DNA of 64,000 nt. Origin: Vesta saturnalis (taxonomy: Eukaryota > Arthropoda > Insecta > Coleoptera > Lampyridae). Shown one piece after another: positions 23,471-35,115 of the stretch; position 1 is the first letter of the stretch, and each line of letters starts with the position of its first letter. The stretch lies in contig JARFJB010000896.1 in assembly GCA_036346205.1 (NCBI GenBank), positions 973,501-1,037,500 on the forward strand, given 5' to 3'. Below the pieces are notes generated by a model. The model was not told where the DNA came from. It searched no databases and saw only the letters and a program-made list of their open reading frames with translations. Made by a program: the position numbers and the translations under genes.

Positions 23471-25016
23471 TGTTTTTTGTGGAATTTATTGTATCTTTTC
23501 ATTATACAAAATAAATGTAAATTGTTTTTATATTTTTATTATTTTTCATGAATTATTCCATTATCCAAAAATTTTACTACAGCTAAAAATTTGAGTGATA
23601 GTCCAAGTTGCGCTAGAAAAGTGAAATTAAAAACATCTGAAGTCTGACTTACTCATGCATAAATTTCTGCATCAAAGTAAAGCAGTCCTTTTTGCAAATT
23701 TTAATTGCATGCTGCGTTACAAATTTTTAACTTATAATAAGTTAAGGAAATAATTGAATCCTTGAGTAAGTGCTGAATACAAAATGTTAATTTCAATTAA
23801 TTTTGTAATTATAGGAAATAATAACTTAAAAATACACTAAGAAGGTTATTGCAAAATATCATATATAAAGCATATATAAAGCATATAAAGCATATAAAGA
23901 AAGTGTGAAAATATAATACAGTTAAAAGAAAGCTTGCGTTAAATAAAAGTTAAAACAGTTCTCAAATGCATGTAAATCTGAAAACTTTACAGCATGTATT
24001 TATGCAACACAAATGACACAATTGCATTCATATATATTTTACAAATCCTGTTTAAAAGTTGTAATGTAAATTGATGACATAGAAATAGAATGTTCGCTAA
24101 ATGCTTTCACAGCAAAAACTGCGTTCATTATCCTACAATGATTATTAACGCTGCACCGAAAATTACAAGTCATGTTTTAAGTGTTGTTTTAAAATTGAAT
24201 TTGGTAATTTAAAGAGCATTTAGATACATTAAATGGATAAATGGCATGCATATGTTTCTTCTGAGCTTACGTAAGTACAAAAGGTGTGTTTTAAGTGCTT
24301 TTTGTTGTTTCAAAATGGAATTGGGCAATTTAAGTGTAATTTTTCATATTTTGGAAAAATTATTACATCAAATGATAGATTACCACTTCTACAACACAAC
24401 TGCGTTGAAAAAAATTTTTTTCTCGGAATTAGACGAAAAATTTAAATTTTTAAGAGCGCATTTTCTAGGACTTTACTAACCCCTTCCCACATCCCTCCTA
24501 CACCCTGCCCCGGAGGACGTCCTCGTCGACTCGTTTTTATCTCTTTCCATAGATATGTACATACATCTTTTCTTACATCACACACTTTCAAACATACATC
24601 ACTTTCGTAGTTCAAGTACATGTCTATCGTTTACACAACAATAATTGCAATTATGCATTCCATTCTAGTACAGTACTTGAATATCATATTACAAACCATA
24701 CTTATAATACTACATGGATGCATTTTGCAATTGCATGCTTTTTACTCATTACAGTACAATCCATTTAAGTTGAATTGTAATTATGTATATATATGTAAGA
24801 TGTCTAAAGATTCATTGTGAGCGTTATTATTACTTTATTTCTTGTAAAATCGTTAAAATCTATTTTAGAAAAAACCGTATTACAAATAGTTTACAAATTA
24901 GTTACACTATTATTTTATTTTATCATATTTCATATTGGTGCTTGATTTATTTGGGAAAAATGCATTCTAATAGTAAAGAGGACCTTCAATTTTTCCTAAT
25001 TTTTAGTTCTATCTTT
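23471..25016. other. AT-rich non-coding zone of the Polinton right arm
   Basis: There is no supported gene. Short direct repeats ATATAAAGCATATAAAGC lie near 23865-23900. A cytosine-rich patch CCCCTTCCCACATCCCTCC... is at about 24480-24515. Open frames here are short and hydrophobic with no family match. Confidence 0.55.
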
Positions 25017-25612
25017 GGCGCTCTTACTTATTGGATATATATACGGAAATTCAGAATTTTTGGGTAAAGGATTATCGAGTTGTGATTTATTAAGCAATTT
25101 CAGTAGTACTTTCATTGCTAACATGAATTGTTCCATCACATTTTTTTATCACATTTTTTTTGTGTTTTCAAATTTTGGAAACTGCTATAATTGGCGCTCT
25201 TACTTATTGGGTATATATACGAAAATTCAGAATTTTGGGTAAAGGATTATCGAGTTGTGATTTATTAAGCAATTTCAGTAGTACTTTAATTGCTAACATG
25301 AATTGTTTCATCACATTTTTTTATCACATTTTTTTTGTGTTTTCAAATTTTGGAAACTGCTATAATTGGCGCTCTTACTTATTGGGTATATATACGAAAA
25401 TTCAGAATTTTTGGGTAAAGGATTATCGAGTTGTGATTTATTAAGCGATTAACAACGTTCAATTACATATCAAAACTACAAACTTTATCATTAATCATTG
25501 AAAATTTTTTTCACATTTTTTAGTTTTGAGAATTTTGGACTGCTACCTATTGCGCTCTTACTTGTTTAGTATACATGCCAAAATTGGAATTTTTGGGTAA
25601 AGGATTAGTGAT
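25017..25612. repeat. tandem repeat, unit about 176 bp, 3.3 copies
   Basis: Units begin at the phrase GGCGCTCTTACTTATTGG at 25017, 25193 and 25368; a degenerate copy starts near 25551. The first two periods are 176 and 175 bp and the units are almost identical. Translations give repeating hydrophobic peptides, but the same frames shift between copies, so coding is unlikely. It lies 535 bp inside the right TIR. Confidence 0.92.
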
Positions 25613-25860
25613 TTATAAATAAATATAAATATATATAAGCTTTATGTGTCATTTCTTCCTACATAATTTGTATAATTTAAGTCATGATAAGAAACTCGTT
25701 TAATATATATATATCTATATAATTCAATTAAAACCAAACAGAAATTTCACTTTTTTTCTTTCTTCTATGCCTACACACACACTTTATTTTTTTCAAATGA
25801 AGTGCCTTTTCCTTATGCAATATAACATACATGTAATTACTTATTTACTAAAGCACCTTT

Positions 25861-26034
25861 TCATGGCACATTCACTCGAAGTTGCATCATTTTCTTTTTT
25901 AGCTCATACAGCTCTAAATCTACCCTCAATTTTTTTATTTCCTTGATTAACACCTCGAGCCTTTTCTTTCTCTCATCAATACTTAATAATTCTTTCTTTC
26001 TTTCTCTCCTTATCAATCTTATTACTTTCACCAT
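25861..26034 (-). CDS. small basic coiled-coil (bZIP-like) ORF inside the right TIR (57 aa)
   Basis: The ATG is at 26034. The protein begins MVKVIRLIRRERKKELL (basic), followed by a heptad-like zipper LEVLIKEIKKLRVDLELYEL and then KKKMMQL. It is intact and reads toward the element's interior from 113 bp inside the right TIR, mirroring the accessory gene at the left end. No family is recognised. A DNA-binding or dimerising regulator is possible from the charge pattern alone. Confidence 0.4.
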   Translation of the reverse strand: MVKVIRLIRRERKKELLSIDERKKRLEVLIKEIKKLRVDLELYELKKKMMQLRVNVP

Positions 26035-26146
26035 TTCTAGCAATGAAAAGTTTACTGAATCATGCAATCACGGAGAAGCCTTTTTATTATAAACATGCAT
26101 CCTTTCAAAACTGCTAACCTACTCAAAAACTTTCAGATTTCTAAGA

Positions 26147-26520
26147 ATGATTACCTTGCAACTTCTATTTTAGCTTTTCACCTTGACCTTTATATTTCTA
26201 AGAAACCACCGTAAGTCAATAACCTTTGACCTTCAAAACTATTTTTGATTTATGATTACCTTGCAACTTTTTAGCTTTGACCTTGACCAACTACATTTTA
26301 AATCTCCCGCTTAAAGTTCGACCTTGAAAGAGCTCCAAAAGCTTCGATTTCACCACCAGAGGGTGAGTGACTCCAAAATTTAAATCCCCACCACAAGCAT
26401 GCTTGAGACGTGGAGCGCGTTCTGGCATAACGAGAAAACTCACTTGACCTTGAAATAAATCCCCATAAGATTTACATGGGTGACCTTGAACTGGTCCAGG
26501 ATCGGCCTTATATGTCTACT
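26147..26520 (-). repeat. Polinton right terminal inverted repeat
   Basis: Reverse complement of 9046-9419, with one substitution and four 1 bp length differences. It contains TGACCTTGA (the reverse of TCAAGGTCA) at 26278-26286, 26445-26453 and 26481-26489, plus CGACCTTGA at 26319-26327. It ends ...TATGTCTACT at 26520. Confidence 0.95.
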
Positions 26521-26526
26521 TAGAGA
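26521..26526. repeat. target-site duplication, right copy (TAGAGA)
   Basis: Identical to 9040-9045 and immediately follows the last base of the Polinton. Confidence 0.9.
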
Positions 26527-26775
26527 GTTTAGAGAGTTATATTAATAAGAATGAAAACTTTACAAAAATTATATTGGGTAACACAAAAAAATAAAACTCT
26601 AAAAATCAGTAATAATATAACAAAAGAAACAATAATAATAATATTATAAAAAATGAAACTTACGCCACTAAAATGAAAAAAAAAACAATTAATTCTTCAA
26701 AGCGAAAATGGAACAGTGTTCCTATATAAAAGCGTTGAACCTCTAACGTTGTAGATAACAATCATTACATCCTAA

Positions 26776-27207
26776 TCAGTATCTGATTCTTGTTCTCTGC
26801 CCTGTGTGGTACAAGGTAGTGAAGTAGTCGTGATACTGTAGGTGAATTACTAAATTTTTCACAAAAATATTAAATGGTCGTATTTTTTTTTGAAAGTGGA
26901 ATGTGTTTTTAAGTTCCATGTTTCGTATGTTAACGTTATTTAGCTTTCTTCTACCTTTCTGACTTAGATTCATGCTTCTAAATTCCTCATCATCGTAGCT
27001 TGTCTTGAAAAAAAGTATTACTCTAAATTTATTTAGGGACACTTTTTCGTTTTGTTCATCTTTTTCCCAATTAATACCGGTGGATTGTTGTAGATGTTTC
27101 AGACCAAAAATTTCATCTTGGGAAATTTCAACAACTTTGTATGGTTGGTGCCTTTTAGATGTGCGAACTAATGCATACCACTGATCGGGGTGTATAAATA
27201 GGGACAT
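26776..27207 (-). CDS. hypothetical protein, TE-associated type (143 aa)
   Basis: The frame is intact from the ATG at 27207. Visible segments are RHQPYKVVEISQDEIFGLKH (about residues 19-38), then LFFKTSYDDEEFRSM (about residues 65-79) and a C-terminal YHDYFTTLYHTGQ. It resembles a lineage of short insect repeat-associated proteins I know only as unknown. It lies just outside the Polinton's right end, left-facing, and is not disrupted by it. It may be one exon of a longer gene. No function is claimed. Confidence 0.4.
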   Translation of the reverse strand: MSLFIHPDQWYALVRTSKRHQPYKVVEISQDEIFGLKHLQQSTGINWEKDEQNEKVSLNKFRVILFFKTSYDDEEFRSMNLSQKGRRKLNNVNIRNMELKNTFHFQKKIRPFNIFVKNLVIHLQYHDYFTTLYHTGQRTRIRY

Positions 27208-27778
27208 ATCTCGCGGCGTTTTCTATTACACTGTGCATTGAATCACTCCCTGTTTGTGTATGCCCCCGTTCCATAAATTAATGTCGTATTTTTATTTTAT
27301 GTTTTTGAGCAAGGTAGTTGTACAGCGTAAAAAGGTACTTATTTCAGTTTTGAGCGGAGCAATTGTCCGAGTAGGAAGAAAATTCTTTTACACCTTTCCT
27401 TACATGATCATCAACTGTCAGGGTATTTTGAACACCCTGTATACGTATTGGTCAGGTCTTTTATCTATTTAGTTAGATTCCGAATCTTTTATTTCAATTT
27501 TAGTTTAAGAGCTTACTGTAGATAATGAAGATTTTGCTTGAATAGGTCACGCTGTATGTAAAGGATTCTTAGGAATGTGCAATTGTGCATTATCTTTACT
27601 CATTGTAGATAGGAGTTACGTATTTTTTTTTCGGGTGTAGTTACGTAATTTCATTAATAAAGGTCAGTGAAGTTTTTGGGATTTTGAATACAATTTTCAG
27701 GTTAATGCCCGAATCATATTTGGGATTTTATTAAGATAAATTCGTTTGATTTTGTTACATAGTTTCATTACAAAGAAG
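27208..27778. other. non-coding spacer
   Basis: No gene is seen. An inverted phrase CAGGGTATTTTGAACACCCTG with GTATAC after it, near 27419-27444, looks like a short transposon end; part of it recurs near 950. Confidence 0.4.
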
Positions 27779-29785
27779 TGTTGTTATCGCGTTGGTGCCG
27801 TACTGTCGCATCCGTGCAGAGGACCAATTTGAGAGTAGGAATGATGGTTTTCATCCATATAAGCATTATGGGTGGGCGGTTGGTTGCACTTTTGCAACAA
27901 CATATTTGTGTCGTGTCGAGGGGAAATGCAGATGTAGCAGTTTCTTCGCCTTCAGTCGAGCTACCATCGTATATTTAGGGGGGTGGAAATGTTTAAGTTC
28001 AAATGGTTGATTGGTTTGTTTAATTGAATTTGTATGGAGGGGAACGTTTTTTTAATATGGCGGAAAAGCGAGTTTGAAAGGAAAAGGACTCTGTCCTAAA
28101 CTTTTGACGCGTGGAGTCGTGTGTGTGGAAAGTTGTTCGTACTAGCGGAATTTGGGGTTTCATAATTGTGCGAGCTCCTAGTGAAATTTATTTAAGTAGT
28201 GTTGAAGGCTTGCAGGATTAGTCGAATAAAAACAAGTTTGGGATATTTTTGTGAAGTAACACTTCAACCGGGCTCGTTCATTAATTCAGTTTATTGGAGA
28301 ATAACGGCATCTTCGAGTGCGTTTATGATAGAAATTTGGGTTCGTGGTTTTTTGTAGTGCGAACACGAGGACTATTGAGTTTCGTGATTAACGAGATATA
28401 ATTAGAGAACCCCTTTCCTAAAAGTTAAGTGAACGTAGTGAACGAACACCCAACCACACCAACTGATTAAGATTATTTTGTTTGTAATTAAACTTACTAA
28501 TTTAAGTTGTGTAAAACAATTTGCTGAGTGTTTTCTTAGTCGAACCTTAACATCTTTGAGTTAAAAGAAATTAGTTATTACTGCTTCATTAAGTTACGAG
28601 ACATTATTGGTGTCAATTCTGGAGAATTTTGTAAACTAATTTAAAATCAAGTTGAATACGCGGTAGCTATCCACTGCGAATCGGTATTGCCGTCATCAAG
28701 GAGTAACACCGAAGACCGTGGGCCCGCTCGAGCCTTACACGATGCTTTCGTGGAGCAAGGATCATCTCCTAGTTGCCTGCGTGACCTAGGTAATTCAATT
28801 TATATTCTGTTTGTTGGTCTTGCGACCTATGAGAATAATATTTGGTTGTGTTTTATGTGGAATATTCTATGCAATGTGTGTTAACGAAGGAACCTATTGG
28901 AAGTAATTATTGTTGAATTTATTGTGTCATTTTGTTAACGTTTTCGGACAGTTTCCTTTGTCGATTTAGAAGCTATTTAAGGTGTTTAGGATACTATTAA
29001 TATTTTATGCATGGAGGTAAACAAAATCTTACCTTAATTTCTTTATGTAAGATTTGCGTACGAACGTAATTCAGGTTTATAGAAATTTTTTTAGGATTTT
29101 GAGTTAATTGATGTTTATCTTAGCTATTTTGGAGTAATTATTTTAATATTAAGCCTTGACAAAGGGTGAGGATATATTGCTCGAATAGGAAGCTTCGCCG
29201 AGTTTTAATGAGAGAAGTTTGGAGTTTTTTTTTTGTTTTGTTTTGTTACAAAGATTAAGTTAACGTAACGTAATTTACCAGTTTAGAAAAGCTTTGTAAC
29301 CGAATTGATGTCAGTTACTCAGTTTGGTATGTGTTATTTTGATTTGTTTAAGGAAGATTAGTAAGTTAACGTAGTGGGAACCTTAATGATTTGTATTGAG
29401 TATTGAATTTGAATATTGCTGCACGGTGGTAAGTTTTTATCAGATTAAATTAAGATTTTGAAGCCTTTCAGGCGAAGGAGCATTGCGGACACCTGGATCT
29501 ACGAGCGTTACGATTTGGTAAGTGGGGCAAGTTGGGTATTCGGACCACTACGTACCGTCGTGTATTTCGCGTTTTAAAACACCCAGGTGTGTTCGTTTGG
29601 AATATCATGGAGCCTACCGGAACCTATTGCGACATTTCCCCGATTTCGACCTTGGTATATGGCGTATCCTACGGAGAAGAAACTGCTTTTTCCGATAGAC
29701 CCTCACCCTCACGCCGAGCTAGCCGTGCAAAAACCAGGTTTATCTGTCAGCTTGTCCTAGTGAGCATTTTTACCGTAACACAACA
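27779..29785 (+). mobile_element. solo LTR-like block, about 2.0 kb (copy A)
   Basis: It starts TGTTGTTATCGCG and ends TTTTTACCGTAACACAACA; length 2,007 bp. The last bases match, in reverse complement, the first bases of the block at 44191 (TGAGYATTTT followed by CCGTAACA), which is 2,006 bp long. Flanking pentamers AGAAG and AAAAG differ at one base, so a 5 bp duplication is possible. It has no gag/pol and the interior frames are shadows. The class (BEL/Pao or Ty3) is not determined. Confidence 0.45.
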
Positions 29786-29934
29786 AAAAGGATCAGGTAA
29801 CTCCCGATTTCTGACGAACCTCTTTTAGCAAGACATTGATGCCACATATTGCAATAGCCTTGATTATTTCCTAAATTGTAAACTGAAAAGTTGTAAGTTT
29901 GCATTTTCAATTTATAGTAAGCTAATCCAACATC

Positions 29935-31510
29935 TTATTTAGGAACTGGAAGGGCTTGTTGAAGGTTAAATACAGCTGCTATGAAATTCTGATCGTTAAC
30001 TGTTTTTTTCTTATCTAATCGTTTTCCCTCTCTAGCTTTTAATCTATTAGCACTATGTAACTGATATTCAGATTCTAGATTTAATTTTTCTTCAACTGTC
30101 GAGTATTCATAAGAAAAGAAAATATCGCAAAGACCTTTCTTTGGCCTAAAGAATGAGATGCTTGTCGTGGCAATCTTCCCTATGTCATTATCTCTACAAT
30201 GCTCTTCATACAATGCATACATTTTGACTATATCAAGAGTCGGTGGTAAATAAAGCCGAGTTGTGTTTTTTCTGCAGTAGTGACTATCTATGAAATCAAA
30301 TGAGTTTATATGATCTCATACTCCCTGTTTCACATCTTCATCAATTTGCGAATTTGTGTATTCCTTAGTCTACTTTTGACTTTTATATGTCTTGCAATAA
30401 AATCCCTTTGTCTGTTAACATCGGCCAAATTCCAGTAGTCATTAAAAATGATCTCTCGTTCATTATCATTAATTTTTTTCCGGACACTTTTTCCCGCAAT
30501 TTTGACATGGATTTTTCAAATGTGTGAAGATTTCCTCTCCAATTTATGTATTCCTTACCAGAATTTCTAGCATCTCTAATTTTATTTCTGTTCCAGTTAT
30601 TGAAATTTCGTTTCCTCTTTCTAGTTTTCTCCACATGTCCTATTTTTGTCTTACTCCGTTTCTGCTTTATGCTTTTGACACCAATTTGCCCTTTAGTTTC
30701 ATCATTTCCTTGTGAATCATTTTCATAATCAGGGTCTTTCAAATCGTCATCTGTTTCATATGGATCGCATTCTGACGGGGAGAGGGACAGATCAACGTCA
30801 AGTAGAGTTGTGTTATCAGTATGGAGTATCTCCTAACAAGAGAGTATGTTGTTTGCTTCAGTTAAATAAGAATTACTTATGTTATGCTTATCCCCTAGAA
30901 GAATGCCCACTAAAGATACAGTATTGAGTTGTTTATTGTAAAATAATAAAGAGCTTAAAATATGTCGTGCAGGTACTGTATCGATATTGGAACCGAACAC
31001 TTTGCATTCATTTGGTATTAAAAAAGCTGAAGGTTGTATATCTGCAGATTCCATCAAGTGTCGTCCATAATCAATTTCTTTGGTACTTTGCGTTTGATTT
31101 TTGATGCAGTTTTTGGGACAGAGTATTTCGGTTTGCTCTATGCTATTTTCACTTGTATTGCCACTATCTCTGTTATTTTGCTTTGGATTTTGAAAACCCT
31201 CCCCTGAAAAATTTTTTCTTTTAAAAAAATCGTATACATTATTTTTTAAGTGCTTTGAAAGGTTTTTTATTTATTTGAATTAAAAAACAAACAGATTCAT
31301 AACACTAGATGAAAAATATGAATGCGCTAATATGTAGTACTCATTATATTAATTGTCAGAGAAAGTAAATGTAATTATTATTGAATCTCGTTAAAAGTAG
31401 AAAAAACAATCATATGTAACAGAATTTTACTCACCTAAAAAACTAGCGTTTGAATCTGCTTTTTGTACGAGTTTAACAATTGCTCTACTTCTTGCACTCA
31501 CATTATCCAT
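29935..31510 (-). pseudogene. spliced TE-type gene of unknown class, broken
   Basis: It reads leftward. Exon 1 is 31510-31435 (MDNVSARSRAIVKLVQKADS...) with a GTGAGT donor. The acceptor TTTTTCAG ends at 31204, and exon 2 (31203 on) is open to a stop at 30833-30835. The gene continues in another frame with an acidic region, and at 30742-30383 with a Lys/Arg-rich part and NFNNWNRNKIRDARNSGKEY. A last piece at 30222-29935 has FFRPKKGLCDIFF. I recognise the NW-x-RN...GKEYIN block from a very common insect repeat family of unknown enzymology. Zinc-binding Cys positions seen in relatives are largely absent. It is degraded. Confidence 0.55.
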
Positions 31511-31899
31511 AGTATGTCTTCAATATTTATTAAAAAATTAAATTTAATGTTTAATCAAATTTTATTTTGTTTTTGGCACAACTACAATACCTAGTCAGAA
31601 CAACTCTATCTCCACTTAACACAAACGAACTTCGAACATTATAGTGCAGAATAATCTCCACTCGAATATGGAAGTTAGGTTACTTATTTCAGATAGGATA
31701 CTTCTGCATGACACTAAAACAACAACCTCGAGATAAACTAGTTAGTGCTTACTGTATTGCAAGAGGTATACCAACGATTTCAGTTGGGTTACATCTCCAT
31801 TAAATCCACGCCAATTTAGAGTATCATATCTCGTAAAAAAACTGAAAATGGCAATTTTTGGAGTTAGGCCACTTTTGCTCTGAAGCGGCGATATGCAGT
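31511..31899. other. upstream flank of the TE-type gene with a recurrent end motif
   Basis: It is AT-rich. At about 31840-31893 a phrase containing GCTCTGAAGCGGCGATATG matches, in reverse complement, 8635-8695. This may be the terminal sequence of the transposon that carried the gene at 29935-31510. CAGT at 31896-31899 is the left target duplication of the next element. Confidence 0.4.
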
Positions 31900-34269
31900 T
31901 GTAAAGATCCAGCTTAAATTTACTAAAATTTTTGTAATTAATTATTTTTGAATTGCCCTACAGTAATCAAGTTAGATAAAGTTGCATAATATTAAAACCA
32001 ATTGCAAAAGATTGCGCGATATTGCATCACAAATAATTAATTTTAATCCCCTCCGACGGATATATTAAAAAGCATAAAATGCTCTTACGTTAGAGAACCC
32101 TCAGCCAATCACCGCCAGAGGACACCTGCATAGAAGCCGGACCCACCCATCACGAATTAGCTATAAAAACCGCGGCGCCACCGGAAGAAATTCTACTACT
32201 ACTACTCTCCTTGCGCTCTACTCTACGCTACTTTGTTACTCTCGCGTCTCCAGCGTCTAGAATCTAGAACCGAGATCCGGACCGCCCGCGCCTGCCGTAG
32301 TCAGCTTCATTGTGTTCATCCTGAACCGTCGGGTATCTTTAGTCGCGTTACTTCTCCGCCGTCATCAGCAAATCAGCGTTATACAATCAAACTGCTGGTT
32401 GAGATACGCTAAGGTTAACAGCACGTAAGTTTTATTGCACCACTTTTCTTAAACATTACACCAGACACCTAGAGAAACGACGGGCAGTAGAACCCGGAAG
32501 TTATCTCACCGTTCCAGTACACACAGTAGAAGACACGACAGGCTGTAAAGTCTGAAGTAACCTTCTGCCACCATGCACACACTAGAAGTCACGACAGGCT
32601 GTAAAGCCTGAAGTAATCTTCTGCCAGCATACACACAAGCCAGGACGTTGTAACTACGCGATAACGCCCTGTAGTCATCTTCCATTTACTCCAGCGGCAA
32701 GAAGGGTACTCGCTCTAATTCTACCGCTCCCCAGGAGATCCCTTTGTACAGCAGTCGACGGGCTGGACCCAGAATCTCATAAAGGGCTCTCCATTAACCA
32801 TATATTACACATACAATACACCGACCAGATCCTGAGGAAAATTAGCAATACAAACAAGCGACGCCTTAGGAGATAATCTCAACACTAAAAGCCGTATTCT
32901 TAGAGATCACCTGCGTGATCCCCCAGTTAAATGAAGACGAACCCGTGGTGCGTTTACGTAATAAATTGCATCAAACGTGCTCCAGCGTCTCGAAAATCGC
33001 ATATAAATTTCTTAGATATTCTTCTAATAATATTTCTTAATAAAGGAAATCCGGTAAGAGAAACATTCCTGTATCGCGAGTGTATTTTCACGTAACGGAA
33101 AACTATCCACTATTTCGTTCCCGAAGGCCTGACCTATTTACCAGCCTTAGAATAAATTACGTGTAAATTCTCTCATTTTAATGCCGAGAATAATCGTGTA
33201 CTTAAGACACCTGCATTCCGTCGGAAATAATTCTCAGAATTGTTTCATCTAGTTCACGCAGTCCTAAAAGGTCGTGTAAACTCGCCTCAGATTAATTTGT
33301 TTACAACAATTAATAGTAGAAGCAATTTTTAATGATAACTAACGTAAAAGATCGTTATAAACTCCGTCTTCCCTGTATTTAATAGGTAGAATAAGTTTCG
33401 CTTATAAGAAAGTTGTACGCGTTTAACAAAAACAGACGTTTTTCTAATAATAAAGAATTAATGCGTCTTCTTTCTGGGCATAATTAAATGTTAGATATTC
33501 ATTAATGTAAATACGTTCCTAAATAATTAAGAAATCCTGAGACCATCCTGATTAGGTAGAGTAAATAATCAAACGCGTACGCACCGTTTACATTTAGAAA
33601 CGTGTAAATATTAACCTGTCCTTTGTGAAGCATTCCAAGTACTGAGTTCACATCCAGTCAGTCTGAAAGCCAAATCGTATATAAGAATAGTCATGCGCAC
33701 CAAGGTTACTTTAAATTATTAATTTTTTCTTTGACCTGCTTACAAACACCAACGCGATCGTTGACCCCTGCTTATATAATACGTAGAATATTACACAACG
33801 CCACTTGGTAAATACCACGCCACCGTTTACAGGGCCGGCTTGAACGGTCGTAATAAACCAAATTAAATCGTCATTATTAGGATTTTTGGGTCATAACACA
33901 CTAGCTAGCAATTGAACCACAATAATTTATATTTCTACAGAAACGGCTCAGGAGCCAATAATCACCACTACCGTCCACGGGGGACCAACCAAAACGGGCG
34001 CTACCAGGAAGGACATCCCGGGTAACCTGAGATAAGATTTTTTTTTGTTGTTAATTTATTTCATTTAGTTTAGTACCTGATTATTTAGTTTTGTAGAAGA
34101 AATAGGTAATATACGTTTAAAACATTATTGTTGTAATTATTCAAAGTATTCAGTGTTAAGCACCCAAATACGAACCTCCCCCGTCTTGTTAAGACAAGAC
34201 CCGATTTGAGCTAGACCGAGGCAAACTAAAATAAACCATTTTAATTACTGTAAAGCAAAAGAGTTTACA
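31900..34269 (+). mobile_element. solo LTR of a long-LTR Ty3/gypsy-like family, 2,370 bp
   Basis: It starts TGTAAAGATCCA and ends GAGTTTACA, so its termini form the inverted pair TGTAAA/TTTACA. It is flanked by a 4 bp duplication CAGT (31896-31899 and 34270-34273). The start resembles the LTRs at 57714 and 62070 (TGTAAAGAACCA). Later parts are also shared: GCGATATTGCA..CACAAATAATT near 32026, and CAGTGTTAAGC with CCGAGGCAA-like phrases near 34150-34225. It is therefore a diverged relative left by recombination between two LTRs. A TATAAAA at 32162 could be the promoter. Confidence 0.8.
32465..32690 (+). repeat. tandem repeat of about 57 bp inside the solo LTR
   Basis: Four degenerate units lie near 32470, 32530, 32585 and 32640. 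The middle two are nearly identical (CACGACAGGCTGTAAAG, then CTGAAGTAA and CTTCTGCCA). A comparable array of about 50-65 bp units occurs in the related LTRs at about 58240-58390. Confidence 0.8.
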
Positions 34270-34491
34270 CAGTAAATAGTCTTAACTTTGTTATGAATAT
34301 TTCAGATTTCACTTAAAATTATTAGTTAAGGTTTTGATATTTATTTAATTATTATATAAAATTACTTATACAGGAAAAGGGTAATGGAGTTTGTACAATT
34401 AAATGAAAATCTTTTGGAGTTAAATTTCTATTTAATTATTAATATATAAAATTACTTACACAGGTAAAAAAGGTTACAATATTTGTACAAT

Positions 34492-34556
<65 letters not shown>

Positions 34557-35115
34557 ATATATATTTATTAATATTTACTTACACAGATAAAAAAAGGTTA
34601 TAGCATTTATTTAATTATATGAAAATCATTACCAGTTAAGGTAGGCACACGTTAGTTGGACGTTAGTCACGAACATGTAACAAAAATTAAAGCATCGAAA
34701 ATTCCAATACCTTTATAATAAATGAACAGCCCATCTTATATTGAGTTAGGCAGTAGAAGCCAATCATTTAAAATATAATAAAATAATTTACAGTCCTACC
34801 ATTTCTAACGACAACTTTTCATTTTTGGAGATTTCTTTCCCACTCCTTTTCTTTTTTGGTGAAAAGAATCGTTGTGTTTTAATTTTTTATTAGATAGGTA
34901 CGAACACGTTCTTATTTTTTGAGAGAGACCTTATAATACAGTCAAGAACGTGCTTATGAATGATTCTAAGAGATGTACCTTTTCAGTTTCAAAAGAGACA
35001 TCTTCACATTTCTTTACTGCCTCTTTTAAAATTGCCCCCTCTTCTAAGGTATGTGAAGTTGATGGTCGTGGAGATTCATCAGTCAATGGTTGTGGACATG
35101 CATTTGAATTTACTT
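34270..35115. repeat. AT-rich tandem repeats with (AT)n microsatellite
   Basis: Three degenerate copies of an approximately 100-120 bp unit (TTATTTAATTATTATATAAAATTACTT-like, then ACACAGGTAAAAAAGG) begin near 34326, 34428 and 34555. A perfect AT run lies at about 34494-34555. The remainder to 35115 shows no gene. Confidence 0.7.

Larger units (their letters stand above)
9046..26520 (+). mobile_element. complete Polinton/Maverick (adintovirus-like) element, 17,475 bp
   Basis: The element is bounded by 374 bp terminal inverted repeats starting 5'-AG and ending CT-3', with a 6 bp duplication TAGAGA. It encodes the defining Polinton set: a DDE integrase with chromodomain, protein-primed family-B DNA polymerase, FtsK/HerA-like packaging ATPase, adenain-like protease, and double and single jelly-roll capsid proteins. 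It also has the PLA2-like gene typical of adintoviruses. The structural genes and integrase read right. PolB and one unknown read left. A 2.3 kb AT-rich zone with a 176 bp tandem repeat precedes the right TIR. Penton and ATPase frames are open; MCP, protease, integrase and polB are interrupted, so this copy is probably inactive as assembled. Element identity is near certain. Confidence 0.96.

Noticed and set aside
24783..25444. Hydrophobic open frames across the 176 bp repeats
   Set aside because: The frame changes from unit to unit and no family matches; the tandem DNA explains them.
27419..27444. Terminal repeat of a small transposon
   Set aside because: Only one palindromic phrase here and one partial copy near 950; no paired ends or duplication could be shown.
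29532..29828. 98-codon open frame
   Set aside because: Lies in the LTR-like block and has no recognisable motif; probably chance.
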